From: Aureococcus anophagefferens
Lineage: Eukaryota; Sar; Pelagophyceae; Pelagomonadales; Pelagomonadaceae
Direction of reading: 5' to 3'
Assembly (NCBI RefSeq): GCF_000186865.1
Contig: NW_008705562.1
Location: 3,167,953 to 3,231,952 of the forward strand
Length of the DNA: 64,000 nt
The position numbers and the translations under genes are program-made. Under the pieces are notes generated by a model. That model had not been told where the DNA came from and did no database searches. It worked only from the letters and a program-made list of their open reading frames with translations. The number at the start of each line of letters is the position of its first letter. Position 1 is the first letter of the stretch. Shown in pieces: positions 43,901 through 49,825 of this stretch.

Positions 43901-45125
43901 AGGGAACCCGTCCGCCGCGCCCGCGCCGCGCCCGACGCCGTTCCCGACGGCAGAGCCGGGAAACCCATCGGCCGCTCCCGTGCCCAGGCCGACTCGATCG
44001 CCGATCGTTCCTCCGGGACGCCCGTCCCCCGCGCCCGCGCCGCGCCCGACGAGCGCGCCGACGACGTCGGCCCCGACGAGACGGCCGACGCCGACGCCGA
44101 CGACGCCGCCGCCGACGCCGGCGCCGTCCCCGGCGCCGACGCCCCGCCCGACGCCTCGACCGTCGCCCGCGCCGACGGCGACGCCCGGGAATCCGTCGGC
44201 CGCGCCCGTGTTCGCGCCGACGCCGCGGCCGACGCCGCGGCCGTCGTCGGCGCCGACGCCGCGACCGACGCCCGAGCCGTCGACGGCGCCGCCGTCGACG
44301 GCCGTCCCCTCGGCGCCGCCGACGACGGCGGCCCCGTCGGCGGAGCCGTCGACCGCGGCGCCGTCCGCGGCGCCGTTCCCGCGGCCGTCGCCCGCGCCGA
44401 CGCCCGCGCCGTCGCCCGCGCCGACCGTGTCGCCCGGCGGGCCGACGGCCGTGCCCGTGCCGCTGCCCACGCTGGCGCCGACGATCTCGCCCCAGCCGAC
44501 GACGGCCACTCCGTCCGCGGAGCCGACGACGGCCGCCCCGTCCGCGGCGCCGACGACGGCGGCTCCGTCGACGGCCGCGCCGACCGGCCTCCCGACGGCG
44601 GCCCCGTCGGTGCCCCAGTACCTCAGCGAGGGCACGGGCGACGACGTCGCCATCGGGCCCTCGGCCGCGTCGGCCGTGACGACGACGCTCGCGGCCGGCG
44701 CGTCGCTCTCGCTCGTCGGCATCCTCATCCTCGCGGCGCTGATCAAGGTGAAGCGCGAGGTCGAACGCAAGTTCGAGCTCGCGGCCTTCGGGTTCCGGCC
44801 GAGCTACCGCTGGTACAAGTTCGCCGAGGACCCGAACCTGGGCCGCTTCGACACGCGCCAGTGGTTCGACTACGCCGGCGACGTCGACGACGAGTCGCTC
44901 GACGGCTCCAACCACTCGACGCTCGACGGCTCGGGCGAGCGGCGGGCCGGCGTCCTGCCCGTTCTCGCGCTGCCCTTCGTCGCCGCGCTCGGCGCGAAGG
45001 GCGACGACGAGGCGCCGCGGCGCTTCTCCTGGCTCGACTTCGCGAGTCGGAAGAAGAGCGACGACGCGGACTTCGCGAGCTCGGACGCCGCCCGCCGGAA
45101 GCGCGCGGACGACGCCGCGCCCTGA
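34950..45125 (+). CDS. giant Pro/Ala/Thr-repeat surface protein (3391 residues)
   Basis: A single uninterrupted reading frame. A signal peptide (residues 1-19) is followed by four six- to eight-Cys modules near 35008-36030 (SFGSCASYITGSGG type, ending C-x3-C-x2-C). Next come 19-residue repeats (PTATPGNPSAAPxPRPTPA), two copies of a ~155-residue SEA-like module (37262-37720, 37940-38430), a beta-rich segment resembling a PPC domain (38610-39075), and a small Cys module at 39207-39352. After that are 3 kb of repeats (PTVHPGNPTAAP, DPSREPTPAPTP), a further Cys module (42300-42450), and repeats with PTAEPGNPSAAP and PTVEDGNPS. It ends with one transmembrane helix (about 44670-44748) and a ~120-residue cytosolic tail. 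Pro/Thr density suggests heavy O-glycosylation; the role is probably cell-surface adhesion or coat. Exact function is unknown. Confidence 0.9.
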   Translation: MRLRRIVLAVLAGAPAAVAEDCADSFGSCASYITGSGGVACTALFCDTCAQAGYCDLSCGFCGPPTAAPSAAPTSAPSAAPAPTAAVVAVTDDCADSFGSCASYITGSGGVACTALFCDTCSQAGYCDLSCGICLVSAAPTRRPSVAPGNPTAAPVPRSTPAPTAAPTPAPTTAGPTPAPTTAGPTPAPTTAGPTTAGPTPAPTAYAQVTDDCADVFASCAEYIDGSGGNSCETEFCDTCSQAGYCDLSCGFCLVSAAPTRRPSVAPGNPTAAPVLRPTPAPTAQTPAPSPRPPSPSPTAYPGNPTAAPRPTASPTADECFDVFASCVEYIDGSGGNSCETEFCETCSQAGYCDLSCGICQVSAAPTTRPSAAPGNPTAAPAPRPTPSPTVTPGAPSAAPAPRPTPSPTAVPGAPSGAPAPSPTPEPSVHPGNPTAAPVPSPTPSPSVHPGNPTAAPVPSPTPAPTATPGNPTAAPVPRPSPAPTATPGNPSAAPAPGPTPAPTATPGNPSAAPAPGPTPAPTATPGNPSAAPIPRPTPAPTATPGNPTAAPVPRPSPAPTATPGNPSAAPAPGPTPAPTATPGNPSAAPAPGPTPAPTATPGNPSAAPIPRPTPAPTATPGNPSAAPAPRPTPAPTATPGDPSAAPAPRPSPAPTATPGNPSAAPIPRPTPAPTATPGNPSAAPAPRPTPAPTATPGDPSAAPAPRPSPAPTATPGNPSAAPIPRPTPAPTVPPGNPSAAPAPRPTPSPTVHPGNPSAAPVPRPTLLPTRWEDTVPIDPYTSAYIGTMIRVANMTAGDFGSAERSAMKATMFGFFGPEGLAMLLDESQVFNFDAVDIASINLEMYFAIGKNATEDFGGTDGLLDAFLDTLLNVTGAGDLTRGLRASSLAYGASPDLSSIDINASLALIIEHTMIHEYVATWAPTVSAAPTTSPAPTAAPSTVFPPTPAPTATPGEPSAAPAPRPTPAPTVHPGNPTAAPLPRPTPAPTAPSPLPTESWADTVPVDLETADYIGTMIRLANMTANSFDSAERDATRATFFGFLGPDGLGVLLDESQVFNFDAVDVGDGRRRLGDDAGMDLEMYFVCGENASEAAGGADALLDAVVDTLNNATSSGALSADFATNALAYGAAPDLASVDVEATLALIAEHTQTHEYVATWAPTTSAAPTASPLPTAAPSPGPSAAPTPTDPTPAPTDPTPAPTAGPSAAPVLAPTPLATLATTCAYTDRVMTMSVDIEVDVTTALFAVPRDTRNTWISLSATGDIDLLLTTADGVTLLEYAAGGSTNWYPNDNNFTYGATRVVSCVDSCAASLIAGPYYDGASYDIQGSASYSDEFIYVPGVAYEELVVSVVGYQAGVGTVSALWDCPASCETCYVFTEPPSPAPTTAAPTGTPAPSTAPTASPAPSAGPTTLTGAPTAACGDSASFYFNGKPAKDCAYVAEKPAKRCGRRDLDGVSAVVACCAACYLAPTAAPSAGPTATPGPSAPSACPTATPGPSAAPAPRPSPAPTVEPGNPTAAPVPRPTPAPTVHPGNPTAAPAPRPTPEPTVHPGNPTAAPAPRPTPAPTVHPGNPTAAPAPQPTPAPTVHPGNPTAAPAPRPSPAPTVHPGNPTAAPVPRPTPAPSVSPSVEPGNPTAAPVPRPTPSPTATPGNPTAAPMPMPTPAPTVHPGDPSAAPVPRPTPEPTVHPGNPTAAPAPRPTPAPSVSPTVEPGNPTAAPMPGPSPAPTATPGNPTAAPLPRPSPAPTVHPGNPSAAPEPRPTPAPTVHPGNPTAAPVPRATPAPTVHPGNPTAAPVPRPTPAPSVSPSVEPGNPTAAPVPRPSPAPTATPGNPTAAPMPRPTPAPTVHPGNPTAAPEPKPSPAPTVEPGNPTAVPVPRPTPAPSVSPSVEPGNPTAAPAPRPTPAPTATPGNPTASPMPMPTPAPTVHPGNPSAAPEPRPTPSPTVHPGSPTAAPVPRPTPAPSVSPSVEPGNPTAAPVPRPSPAPTATPGSPTAAPMPRPTPAPTVHPGNPTAAPEPKPSPAPTVEPGNPTAVPVPRPTPAPSVSPSVEPGNPTAAPVPRPSPAPTATPGNPTAAPDLRPTPAPTVHPGNPTAAPVPRPTPSPSVSPSVAPGNPTAAPAPRPTPSPTVTPGNPSAAPVPRPTPFPSATPDNPSAAPAPRPTPAPTATPGNPTAVPVPQPTPSPTATPGNPTAAPVPRPTSSPPAPSTPSTDTPTFEPTTLTDRMPPTRAPSEPPEPTGAPSLEPPDPSREPTPAPTPDPSRKPTPAPTPDPSREPTPAPTPDPSREPTPAPTPDPSRKPTPAPTPDPSREPTPAPTPDPSREPTPAPTPDPSREPTPAPTPAPSREPTVEPGEPTLEPVPRPTGEPTVEPAPQPTVEPTVEPAPQPTVEPPAPTAEPTVQPAPQPTVAPPNPTSPASPEPSFEATLAPTRIPTDPPTPFDAAAPTATPTTCVDDPDWESAYGACESYGPGGDNEQFCADDFACSICACSCEADAGCSVDDPGNPTAAPVAALSGSPTPVGSFAPPTLSPTTEDERSATVISAPTLAPTTEDERNGSGLGDPTPSPTPEDGSPTAAPRPRPTPAPTVEDGNPSAAPVPPPTLAPTPEDGSPTAAPRPRPTTAPTVEDGNPSAAPVPGTTPAPTVEDGNPTAAPQPRPTLSPTTEGERSTTVISAPTIAPTTEDDRDGEGLGDPTPSPTPEDGSPTAAPRPRPTPAPTVEDGNPSVAPVPPPTLAPTVEDGSPTAAPRPRPTPAPTVEDGNPSAAPMPRPTPAPTVEDGNPSAAPMPRPTTSPTPEDGSPTAAPRPKPTLPPTVEPGSPSAAPVPRPTPLATAEPGSPSAAPAPRPTPFPTAEPGNPSAAPAPRPTPFPTAEPGNPSAAPAPRPTPFPTAEPGNPSAAPAPRPTPSPTAEPGNPSAVPVPRPTPFPTAEPGNPSAAPAPRPTPFPTAEPGNPSAAPAPRPTPFPTAEPGNPSAAPAPRPTPSPTAEPGNPSAAPAPRPTPFPTAEPGNPSAAPVPRPTRSPIVPPGRPSPAPAPRPTSAPTTSAPTRRPTPTPTTPPPTPAPSPAPTPRPTPRPSPAPTATPGNPSAAPVFAPTPRPTPRPSSAPTPRPTPEPSTAPPSTAVPSAPPTTAAPSAEPSTAAPSAAPFPRPSPAPTPAPSPAPTVSPGGPTAVPVPLPTLAPTISPQPTTATPSAEPTTAAPSAAPTTAAPSTAAPTGLPTAAPSVPQYLSEGTGDDVAIGPSAASAVTTTLAAGASLSLVGILILAALIKVKREVERKFELAAFGFRPSYRWYKFAEDPNLGRFDTRQWFDYAGDVDDESLDGSNHSTLDGSGERRAGVLPVLALPFVAALGAKGDDEAPRRFSWLDFASRKKSDDADFASSDAARRKRADDAAP
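35008..36030 (+). repeat. four paralogous Cys-rich modules within the giant gene
   Basis: Copies near 35008, 35223, 35580 and 35905 encode a 44-residue unit with conserved Cys spacing, a central GSGG turn and a QAGYCDLSCG(F/I)C end. Copies 1/2 and copies 3/4 are closest pairs. The unit resembles ShK-like modules, but I did not recognise a named family with certainty. Confidence 0.85.
36240..37255 (+). repeat. 57-bp tandem repeats with 228-bp and 171-bp higher-order units
   Basis: The basic unit encodes 19 residues of the PTATPGNPSAAPAPRPTPA type. A block of four units (228 bp) starting at 36353 is repeated from 36581 with nearly identical DNA. A three-unit block (171 bp) near 36800 is likewise duplicated up to about 37140. 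This indicates recent unequal crossing over or slippage. Confidence 0.9.
37262..38430 (+). repeat. duplicated SEA-like folded module inside the giant gene
   Basis: Two copies, 37262-37720 and 37940-38430, share YIGTMIR.ANMTA, FGF.GP.GL, DESQVFNFDAVD and an EHT..HEYVATWAP end. Copy 2 has an added RRRLGDD stretch. They are separated by an APT linker. The likeness to stramenopile SEA-like repeats is tentative. Confidence 0.8.
39470..44640 (+). repeat. diverse Pro-rich coding repeats of the giant gene
   Basis: Subfamilies follow in order: PTVHPGNPTAAP(V/A)PRPTPA with PSVSPSVEPGNPTAAP interruptions (39.5-41.5 kb); a 36-bp unit DPSREPTPAPTP, nine or so copies (41.69-42.0 kb); VEDGNPSAAP units (42.6-43.35 kb); and PTAEPGNPSAAPAPRPTPF, about ten copies (43.37-43.99 kb). 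The last block is the most uniform. Codon use stays in one frame throughout. Confidence 0.85.
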
Positions 45126-45310
45126 CCCAATTCGAAGACCCCCACCCACAACGTGTTGTGTATAAGATGTGTCTCTGTGGACCGCGTCTGGCGCGGCGCC
45201 GGTCGCCGCGGCGTCCGCAGCGGCATCTCCGACCTCGCGCGAGAGCAACAGATTGCGCATCGCCGCCGAGGTGGTCAGGTGCAGCTCGGCGAACGACCGC
45301 CGGCGGTACC

Positions 45311-46261
45311 ATGATGCGCGCGGGGCTGAAGTCGTTCGCGTCGCGGCGGTCGTTCGCGACGGTGCGCGACAAGCTCAACGAGCTCGGGTCCCAGATGCCC
45401 CAGGGGGGCCCGCCGACGGGCCTCGTGTCCGCCGTCGCGGGCATCTCCGCCGTCGGGTTCCTCGGCTACAACAGCGTCTTCACGGTGCAGGGCGGCCAGC
45501 GCGCCGTGCTCTGGAGCCGCATCTCCGGCGTCAAGGACGCCGTCTACGCCGAGGGCATGCACCCCCGCGTGCCCCTCATCGAGTACCCCGTGCCGTTCGA
45601 CGTGCGGACGCGGCCCCGGAACGTGCAGTCGCTGACGGGGTCCAAGGACCTGCAGATGGTGAACATCACGCTGCGCGTCCTGAGCAAGCCCAACACGAGC
45701 GAGCTCGCCTGGATCTACAAGCGCCTGGGCCACGACTACGACGACCGCGTCCTGCCGTCGATCGTCAACGAGGTCACCAAGGCCGTCGTCGCGTGCTACA
45801 ACGCTTCCGAGCTCCTCACGAAGCGCGAGCAGGTGTCGAACGAGATCCGCCACCGCCTCGTCGTGCGCGCCGCCGACTTCCGCATCATCCTCGACGACGT
45901 GTCGATCACGCACCTCTCCTTCAGCCACGAGTACACCGCGGCCGTCGAGGCCAAGCAGGTCGCGCAGCAGGACAGCGAGCGCGCGCGCTACATCGTCGAG
46001 AAGGCCATCCAGGAGAAGAAGTCCATCATCGTCAAGGCCGAGGGCGAGGCCCAGTCCGCGCGCCTCATCGGCAAGGCCATCCAGAACAACCCGGGCTTCG
46101 TCAAGCTCCGCAAGATCGACACGGCCAAGGAGATCGCGGGCACGGTGGCCCGCAGCCAGGGCAAGGTCTACCTCAACGCCGACTCGCTCCTCATCAACAT
46201 CCTCGGCAACGAGCAGCTCGGCGAGGACACGTCGGCGAAAAAACGCGGCTGGTTCCGCTAG
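45311..46261 (+). CDS. PHB2: prohibitin-2
   Basis: 316 residues from the ATG at 45311. The N-terminus (MRAGLKSFASRRSFATVRDKL) looks mitochondrial, with a hydrophobic stretch at residues ~40-55 that anchors it in the inner membrane. The PHB/SPFH domain follows: YNSVFTVQGGQRAVLWSRI, EGMHPRVPLIEYPVPFDVRTRP and LQMVNITLRVLSKP, then a coiled coil (EYTAAVEAKQVAQQDSERA) and the AEGEAQSARLIG motif. Prohibitin-2 forms ring complexes with prohibitin-1 in the inner membrane and stabilises membrane proteins. Length and sequence are standard. Confidence 0.97.
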   Translation: MMRAGLKSFASRRSFATVRDKLNELGSQMPQGGPPTGLVSAVAGISAVGFLGYNSVFTVQGGQRAVLWSRISGVKDAVYAEGMHPRVPLIEYPVPFDVRTRPRNVQSLTGSKDLQMVNITLRVLSKPNTSELAWIYKRLGHDYDDRVLPSIVNEVTKAVVACYNASELLTKREQVSNEIRHRLVVRAADFRIILDDVSITHLSFSHEYTAAVEAKQVAQQDSERARYIVEKAIQEKKSIIVKAEGEAQSARLIGKAIQNNPGFVKLRKIDTAKEIAGTVARSQGKVYLNADSLLINILGNEQLGEDTSAKKRGWFR

Positions 46262-46623
46262 AGTCCGCCGCCGCTTGCGGGGGGGCGCGGCGCGCCCCGC
46301 GCGAGCTAATCTTCCGACGAACCTGCTCATTCGTGGGTCGACGACGACGCGTCGACCGACGACTCCGAGTTCGACGGCGCCGCGTGCCGTTGGGAGCCGA
46401 AGTTGCAGTTCTCAACGCCATTCTTCGGGCTGCCCGGCTTTCCTGAGCATGACGCGGAAATCGCACGACAAGCAGCGGTCCGGTGCATCCGTGCCCGCAG
46501 CAGCTCCCGCGCTGCGCCCCGCAACTCGACGCCGTTCGAGACCCCGCAACGCGGCAATCCGCCGCGCCCTCGACGCCCGTCGAGGAGGCCCCGCAACCCA
46601 TCCCGATTTTTGGTTCGCAGCAC
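46262..46623. other. 362-bp intergenic region, no gene seen
   Basis: Between PHB2 and the small secreted protein gene. No RNA gene or conserved frame was recognised. Sequence is less biased than the coding regions. Confidence 0.4.
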
Positions 46624-47019
46624 ATGCGTGCCCTGCTGCTGGTCGCCGCACTCCACTCCGCGCTGGCAGCCTTCCACAACCCGTTGGTCGATCAAGCCAA
46701 CCGGGGCCACTTCGGCAAGGAGCGGGAGGCGCTCCGGCAGATCGAGCAGGTGCTCAACACCTACGAAGCCGTGACGCGGCCCGCGCCGCGCATCAAGTCC
46801 GCGCGCCGCGCCCGCGTGCAGCTGCCGAGCGCGCGCGCCAAGGACCCGCCCAAGGCGCACGACCACACGCGGCGCCTCCGCGCCGCGAAGACGCCCAAGA
46901 AGGCCGGGAACCTCCGGGGCAGCGCGCGGAAGACGAAGAAGAAGGCGCCCGGGTTCTTCAAGAAGCCCAAGAAGGGCAACACCAACGGCCACGGCTTCAC
47001 GTCCTTCACCCCGATCTAG
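46624..47019 (+). CDS. small secreted basic protein, unknown
   Basis: 131 residues from the ATG at 46624. A clear signal peptide (MRALLLVAALHSALA) leads to an alpha-helical segment (NRGHFGKEREALRQIEQVLNTYE) and a strongly basic C-terminal half rich in Lys, Arg and Pro (KTPKKAGNLRGS, KTKKKAPGFFKKPKKG). No Cys pairs and no known domain. The basic tail could bind nucleic acid or polyanionic wall material. An RxLR-type motif is not obvious. Confidence 0.6.
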   Translation: MRALLLVAALHSALAAFHNPLVDQANRGHFGKEREALRQIEQVLNTYEAVTRPAPRIKSARRARVQLPSARAKDPPKAHDHTRRLRAAKTPKKAGNLRGSARKTKKKAPGFFKKPKKGNTNGHGFTSFTPI

Positions 47020-47065
47020 CGCAGACGCGCTCTCGAGAGCCGCGACTCCCGCTCCCTAAGGCCCC

Positions 47066-48643
47066 TTACCCCCTCTTCCAGCATTGGATGCAGAGGCAGC
47101 GCCCGGGCCGGGCCGTCGCGCGCAGGCAGGGCGCCGCGAGGCCCGTCGGGTCGCGGCGGACGAGCGTCGACACGTTCCAACGCGCGACCGACGGCGGCGG
47201 GCGCCGCTTGGCCCGCCGCTTCGGCGCCTCCGGCGGCGGCGGCGGCGCGAACGCGGCGGCGTCCGCGCCGTGCGCGACGGCGACGACGGCGCCGAAGAGC
47301 CCCCGGGCCTTGAGCTGCGCGCAGACGGCGTCGACGTCCGGGCAGAGGAGCGGCGCGAGGACCCGCGCCTCGAAGCGGCCCCGCCGCGCGAAGGACGCGA
47401 AGGGCGACGGCGCGCAGTAGGCGCAGACGTGGTCGACGATCGCGCGCGGGAGCCGCAGGCGGCTCAAAGCTTCCGCCGCGGCCGCGGCGCGGCGCGCCGC
47501 GTCGAGCCCCCCCGGCTCCGCGGCGTCGGCGCAGCGCCGCAGGGCGTCGTGCGCCGGCCGAGCTCGAAAGAAGAGCGCGACGAGGCCCCGGGCGAGCGTC
47601 GCCGCGCGCCGGGCCCGCGACGCGTCGTCGTCGTCGTCGTCGTCGCGCTCCGGCTCCCCCTCGGCGACGCCCGCGGCCTTGAGGGCTCTGCCGACGTCCG
47701 GGCTCCGGCCGTCGAGGACGTCGACGACCTCGGCGACGGTGAAGCCGTCCGCGAGCATGGTCTCCGCGTCCGCCTCGAGATCCGGCGGCGCCGCCGAGAG
47801 CGCCAGCGCGCAGGAGAGCTGGAGCGACGCGCACTCCTTGCGGAGCTCGCGGAAGCGGCGCTGGCGGTCGCGGTGCGCGCGCGCCGGGGCCGCATCGTTC
47901 GAGAGGTACGAGTCCGCGCGCTTCGTCGCGGCGGCGGCGGCGGCTTCGGCGGCGGCGGCCCGGTAGCGCTGGCGCGGCGTCGCTTCCGGCGCGTGTGATT
48001 TCGGCGGCGATGGAAGGATCGGGGCCGCGGCGTCGTTTGGCGTTAATGATTTCGGCGGTGATGGAAGGATCGGGGGCGCGGCGTCGTTTGGCGTTGATGA
48101 TTTCGGCGGTGATGGAAGGATCGGGGCGCCGGCCGCGGCGTCGGCGCCGCCGCTTTGCTTCGGCGGCGATCGCAGGACCGGGGCGCTGGCTTCCGCGACT
48201 TGCGTCTCGATGTCCGCGACGCGGCGGCGGACGAGGCCCGCCTCCGAGCCCCGCCGCGTCGCTCGCTGCGGCGAGCAGCTTTGACGTGGCGACGCTGGCG
48301 AGCAGCTCCGGGGCGACGCCGAGCCCGGCCGCGTCGTTCGCCGCGGCGACCGGCTCGGCGGCGACCTCGAGCTTCGTCGCCGCGCTGTTTGCGGGCTTCG
48401 CCGCGATGTCGAGCTCCGCTGTGTGTTTTCCGGCGACGCCGCCGCGGGAGCCCAGCGGCCGGCGTCGACGTCGAAGCCCCAGGCAGCCCAGGGCTCGTGC
48501 CCGATCGCGGCGGAGCTCCAGGCCTCGCGCGCGACGCTGCCATCCGCGTCGGCCCAAACATCCACGCACGCGACGCTGCCATCGTCCGAGTCGTCCGAGT
48601 CGTCCCCGCTCACCACGAAGGACTCGTCATCGTGCTCCTCCAT
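47066..48643 (-). CDS. unknown protein with Pro-Ser repeats and coiled region
   Basis: 525 residues from the ATG at 48643. An acidic N-terminus (about residues 5-30, many Asp/Ser) is followed by a Ser/Arg-rich part. It has three copies of a 17-residue repeat around PILPSPPKS, encoded by 51-bp units at 47998-48130. Then comes a helical region with a UBA/CUE-like turn (FTVAEVVDVLDGRSPDVGRALKAAG) near residue 300 and Ala/Leu-rich helices. A Cys appears near the end (CLRATARPGRCLCIQCW). No catalytic motif seen. The gene shares a 75-bp gap with the sulfotransferase gene. Confidence 0.65.
   Translation of the reverse strand: MEEHDDESFVVSGDDSDDSDDGSVACVDVWADADGSVAREAWSSAAIGHEPWAAWGFDVDAGRWAPAAASPENTQRSSTSRRSPQTARRRSSRSPPSRSPRRTTRPGSASPRSCSPASPRQSCSPQRATRRGSEAGLVRRRVADIETQVAEASAPVLRSPPKQSGGADAAAGAPILPSPPKSSTPNDAAPPILPSPPKSLTPNDAAAPILPSPPKSHAPEATPRQRYRAAAAEAAAAAATKRADSYLSNDAAPARAHRDRQRRFRELRKECASLQLSCALALSAAPPDLEADAETMLADGFTVAEVVDVLDGRSPDVGRALKAAGVAEGEPERDDDDDDDASRARRAATLARGLVALFFRARPAHDALRRCADAAEPGGLDAARRAAAAAEALSRLRLPRAIVDHVCAYCAPSPFASFARRGRFEARVLAPLLCPDVDAVCAQLKARGLFGAVVAVAHGADAAAFAPPPPPEAPKRRAKRRPPPSVARWNVSTLVRRDPTGLAAPCLRATARPGRCLCIQCWKRG
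47998..48130 (-). repeat. three tandem 51-bp coding repeats
   Basis: Units start near 47998, 48049 and 48100, each with gatttcggcggtgatggaag as core, and encode the PILPSPPKS motif on the minus strand. The third is truncated. Confidence 0.85.
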
Positions 48644-48718
48644 CGTTGTTGGCAGCACCTTCGGGTGCAACTTAGGGCTGCTTCGCACCGATGGTGGCCT
48701 CCGCGCCGTAATTCGTCC

Positions 48719-49708
48719 ATGTCGGCCTGGTCCGACGAGTCCCTCCTCGGCTGGACGCCGAACAGCGGCGACGTCGTCGTCGCGACGGCCGGCAAGAGCG
48801 GCACGACCTGGATGCAGCAAATCATCACCCAGCTGCTGGCCGGCGGCTCCGAGGCTGCCCTGAACGACTTCGGCAGCCTCCACGAGCTGAGCCCCTGGGT
48901 GTCGTTCCGCGTGTCGTCGCCGGCGGTGCTCGCCGCGCGCAGCCCGGAGTTCGCGCGCGCGTGGCTCGCGACGCGAACGGGCGTAGACGAGCTCGACCTC
49001 TTCAAGCTCTTGGGCGACGGCGAGGCCGAGGCGGCGGCCCTCGACCGCCAATCTGCTTTGATCCGCGCCTTGCGCCCGCGCGTGCCGGACGGCCGCGTCG
49101 TCCTGAAGACGCACGAGCCGTTCTCCGAGGGTCTCGGCTGCCCCTGCGTCTTCGTCGCGCGCGACGGCCTCGACGGCGTGCTGTCGCTCTACAACCACTG
49201 GCGCGCGACGAAGCCCGCCTACCGCGCGGCGGCGGCGGCGGCGGCGGGACTGCCCGAGGCGCCGCTGGACAGCGCCTCTCGGTTCCTCGACCTCTGGCTC
49301 GACGACTTTCGCGGCTACGGCGCGCCGCGCGAGGGCGTCGCGACCTGGGCGGCGACGGTGAAGAGCTACTGGGACGCGCGGGGACGCGTGCGCCTCGTCC
49401 ACTTCTCGGACCTGAAGCGCGACGCGCGCGCCGAGGCCGCGCGCGTCGCCGCGCACTGCGCCATCGCCGCGGACGACGCGGTCCTGGACGCCGCGGTCGC
49501 GCACAGCGCCTTCGCCTACATGAAGCGGCGGGAGCGCTGGTTCGAGCTCGACACGCTCGAGCCGGGCGCGTTCCTCCGGGGCGGCGCGGACGGCGGCGGG
49601 CGCGCGGCGTTCTCCGACGCGCAGGTCGCCCGGTACGAGGCCGCGGCGGAGGCGGCGCTCGGCGCGGAATGCGCGCGGTGGTTGCGGGGTGGGGCTGAGG
49701 TATCGTAA
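48719..49708 (+). CDS. PAPS-dependent sulfotransferase
   Basis: 329 residues from the ATG at 48719. The family's 5' phosphosulfate loop is visible near residue 26 (TAGKSGTTWMQQII, equivalent to TYPKSGTTW). The 3' phosphate-binding segment follows at VFVARDGLDGVLSLYNHW (RDGLDG, equivalent to RNPKD) near residue 160. A final region around residue 270 (HSAFAYMKRRE) fits the C-terminal part that holds the cofactor. It transfers sulfate from PAPS to an alcohol or amine acceptor. There is no signal peptide, so it is cytosolic, and small-molecule sulfation is more likely than glycan sulfation. Acceptor unknown. Confidence 0.9.
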   Translation: MSAWSDESLLGWTPNSGDVVVATAGKSGTTWMQQIITQLLAGGSEAALNDFGSLHELSPWVSFRVSSPAVLAARSPEFARAWLATRTGVDELDLFKLLGDGEAEAAALDRQSALIRALRPRVPDGRVVLKTHEPFSEGLGCPCVFVARDGLDGVLSLYNHWRATKPAYRAAAAAAAGLPEAPLDSASRFLDLWLDDFRGYGAPREGVATWAATVKSYWDARGRVRLVHFSDLKRDARAEAARVAAHCAIAADDAVLDAAVAHSAFAYMKRRERWFELDTLEPGAFLRGGADGGGRAAFSDAQVARYEAAAEAALGAECARWLRGGAEVS

Positions 49709-49825
49709 CGTGTGTCGTCGACGTGTCTCCTTGCTGAACTTCAAGTTGTACTTCAAAGGCGTCTTCAAGTTTGTCATCTGAGGCCCGCGCGCGCCAGTCC
49801 GCAAGAATAATCCTCGCGTGCATCG

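Noticed and set aside
36240..44000. Regular DNA repeats that might suggest a CRISPR array
   Set aside because: Units are contiguous, in frame and lie inside a eukaryotic coding sequence; no spacers and no cas genes.
41670..45260. 1196-codon minus-strand open frame opposite the giant gene, and similar ones at 38325-41207 and 36293-37282
   Set aside because: Arg-rich or Gly/Val-rich mirror of GC-rich Pro/Ala/Thr repeats; no domains, and the plus frame has signal peptide, folded modules and a membrane helix.
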